This document shows, piece after piece, positions 62,855 through 64,000 of a stretch of DNA of 64,000 nucleotides. The notes under the pieces were generated by a model, which was not told where the DNA came from, searched no databases, and was given only the letters and a program-made list of their open reading frames with translations. This DNA is from Xiphydria camelus (taxonomy: Eukaryota; Arthropoda; Insecta; Hymenoptera; Xiphydriidae), in the NCBI GenBank assembly GCA_963678675.1, contig OY783194.1, positions 12,281,635 to 12,345,634 of the forward strand. The letters are read 5' to 3'. A program made the position numbers and the translations under genes. Each line of letters opens with the position of its first letter. Within the stretch, counting starts at the first letter, position 1.

Positions 62855-64000
62855 CTGTAATAAAAATTATACCAATTAGTAGCCTTCACTCGGCAGGTAT
62901 GTTTGCGTTAATAACAGGACCATAGATTCTAAATTTTGTAAGCACTACGTAATAATAATTTAACTAACTACGTTGTCAACTTTGAGTAGTGCTATAGTAG
63001 ATCATTTCACAGCAGAAATAGTAAGTTTATGACCTACAACATCAACCTAAATGTGAAGGTTTCTGTTTCCGGCTACTTTGCGACTGCGGTAGGTGAACAT
63101 AAGCGGAGCTTCGGAAATTCGTTATTTATCTAATAATATTTCACACTAGAAGAAGAAATCAGTGAACTCCTCACAAGACGTCTACATTTGTCAGAATTTT
63201 GATAGCTATTATTGTCATAAATATACTATTTTACGTTTCGTATTTCTTTTCAACGTCAGTATAAAATCAAAAGAGTGGACATGAAAGCAGATTATAAGAC
63301 ATCGACGGAAGAATAGATAAAACAGGTCTACAATGGCAATGACTATGGTATGCTACTGTTGTTAGTAAAAATAGTCTATTTTATTTTTCATGTTGGGTAT
63401 CAGTTTTAGCATGTAAATGTAACGTAACAGTTGAAAGAAAATCTAGAACTTTTAGTTGGATAGTGAAGAGAGATTCGTACTTGACACTTGTTTCTAGTAA
63501 CAATATTGCATCTATAAGTAACCTACAGTATCTCATTTAATTTCATCACCAGTAGATCGAAATTAATAGAAATATTGCTTACTACATTTTCGCTTTTACT
63601 GTAGTAGACATAAGAAATGCTTGTTTCCTACTGTAATCTACTCCTACAGTTGCAAAATTGTACTTTTTGCTCGGTGTGTTATCTGGGTACTTACTATATA
63701 GACTTCTTTTTGATACATTATGTCTTCTGTATTTTCGGATATTTAATATACGTTTCTTAAAATTGTTTTATTTTATTTTATGCCTTCATTAACATTAATA
63801 ATGTTAGTAAAACGTAAGTGGCAGGTGGTGGCTATATTTGGTGCGTTCATGTGGCTATATCTAGAGCAAAATGGCTAAAACCGGTAGATATAGCAATTGT
63901 GAACCTATTTATTTTTTATACACAATTCTATATTCAGCATCTCTTTCTTTTCTCCGACTGGAATTCCCTTATTGTGTCCTCTATCTACGTTTAGTTTACG
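62855..64000. other. Presumed intron/5' region of the minus-strand gene, unassigned
   Basis: AT-rich with no convincing further exon. TGGCTAAAACCGGT at 63872-63885 is the inverted partner of 52985-52998. Confidence 0.4.

Noticed and set aside
1..64000. CRISPR array, bacterial operon or prophage
   Set aside because: No spaced identical repeats with unique spacers and no prokaryotic genes; the repeats are eukaryotic mobile elements and satellites.

Overview
This is repeat-dominated nuclear DNA from an arthropod, most likely an insect. The evidence is the families present: MADF, THAP and (probably) DUF4806 domains, mariner, R1-type and L1-ORF1-type LINEs, tRNA-headed SINEs, a Ty3/gypsy element and many small inverted-repeat elements. 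There are no bacterial genes, operons, rRNA or convincing functional tRNA genes. I cannot name the species. Most open reading frames here are chance frames or remains of mobile elements. The only host gene I would defend is the 3' part of a multi-exon gene at 61884-62854 on the minus strand.

Layout. 1-14000: small inverted-repeat elements, a broken MADF exon (421-789), a degraded gypsy element on the minus strand (about 3118-5431), a Harbinger-like MITE (6925-7589), a degenerate array rich in AAGGTCA (8690-9350), a frameshifted uncharacterised gene (10037-11550) and a Transib-like element with CACAGTG ends (11942-13121). 14576-20797: a dead LINE split by a TTAA-type element and by a composite foldback that carries a cysteine-rich protein fragment. 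20798-21602: an element with GTCGATCGAC subterminal palindromes. 21604-39283: a giant palindrome, arms about 7.2 kb once two later insertions in the left arm are removed, axis near 32029; the arms hold SINEs, mariner relics and MITEs.

39300-50115: THAP and other gene fragments, then a nested locus. A short repeat (family P) is split by a 3-bp-TSD element (family H, copy H3, 40921-49835). Inside H3, a small TAGG/CCTA microsatellite has become an uninterrupted array of about 4.98 kb (43108-48089), with a 5'-truncated R1-type LINE lodged in it and a TTAA element beside it. 50116-53410: mostly unassigned, with a possible promoter/first exon near 51917-52167 and a small MITE. 53411-60224: a complete, young gypsy-type LTR retrotransposon with 4-bp TSDs, a tRNA-Lys-type primer site, gag, and pol reached by a likely -1 frameshift. 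60225-64000: a 104-bp satellite and the spliced host gene.

The strongest leads are the TAGG array with its LINE, the giant palindrome, the Transib-like element, the frameshift signal in the intact retrotransposon, and the spliced gene. Insertion order can be read from empty sites: the palindrome formed before two of its insertions, and family P came before H3, which came before its LINE and TTAA element.
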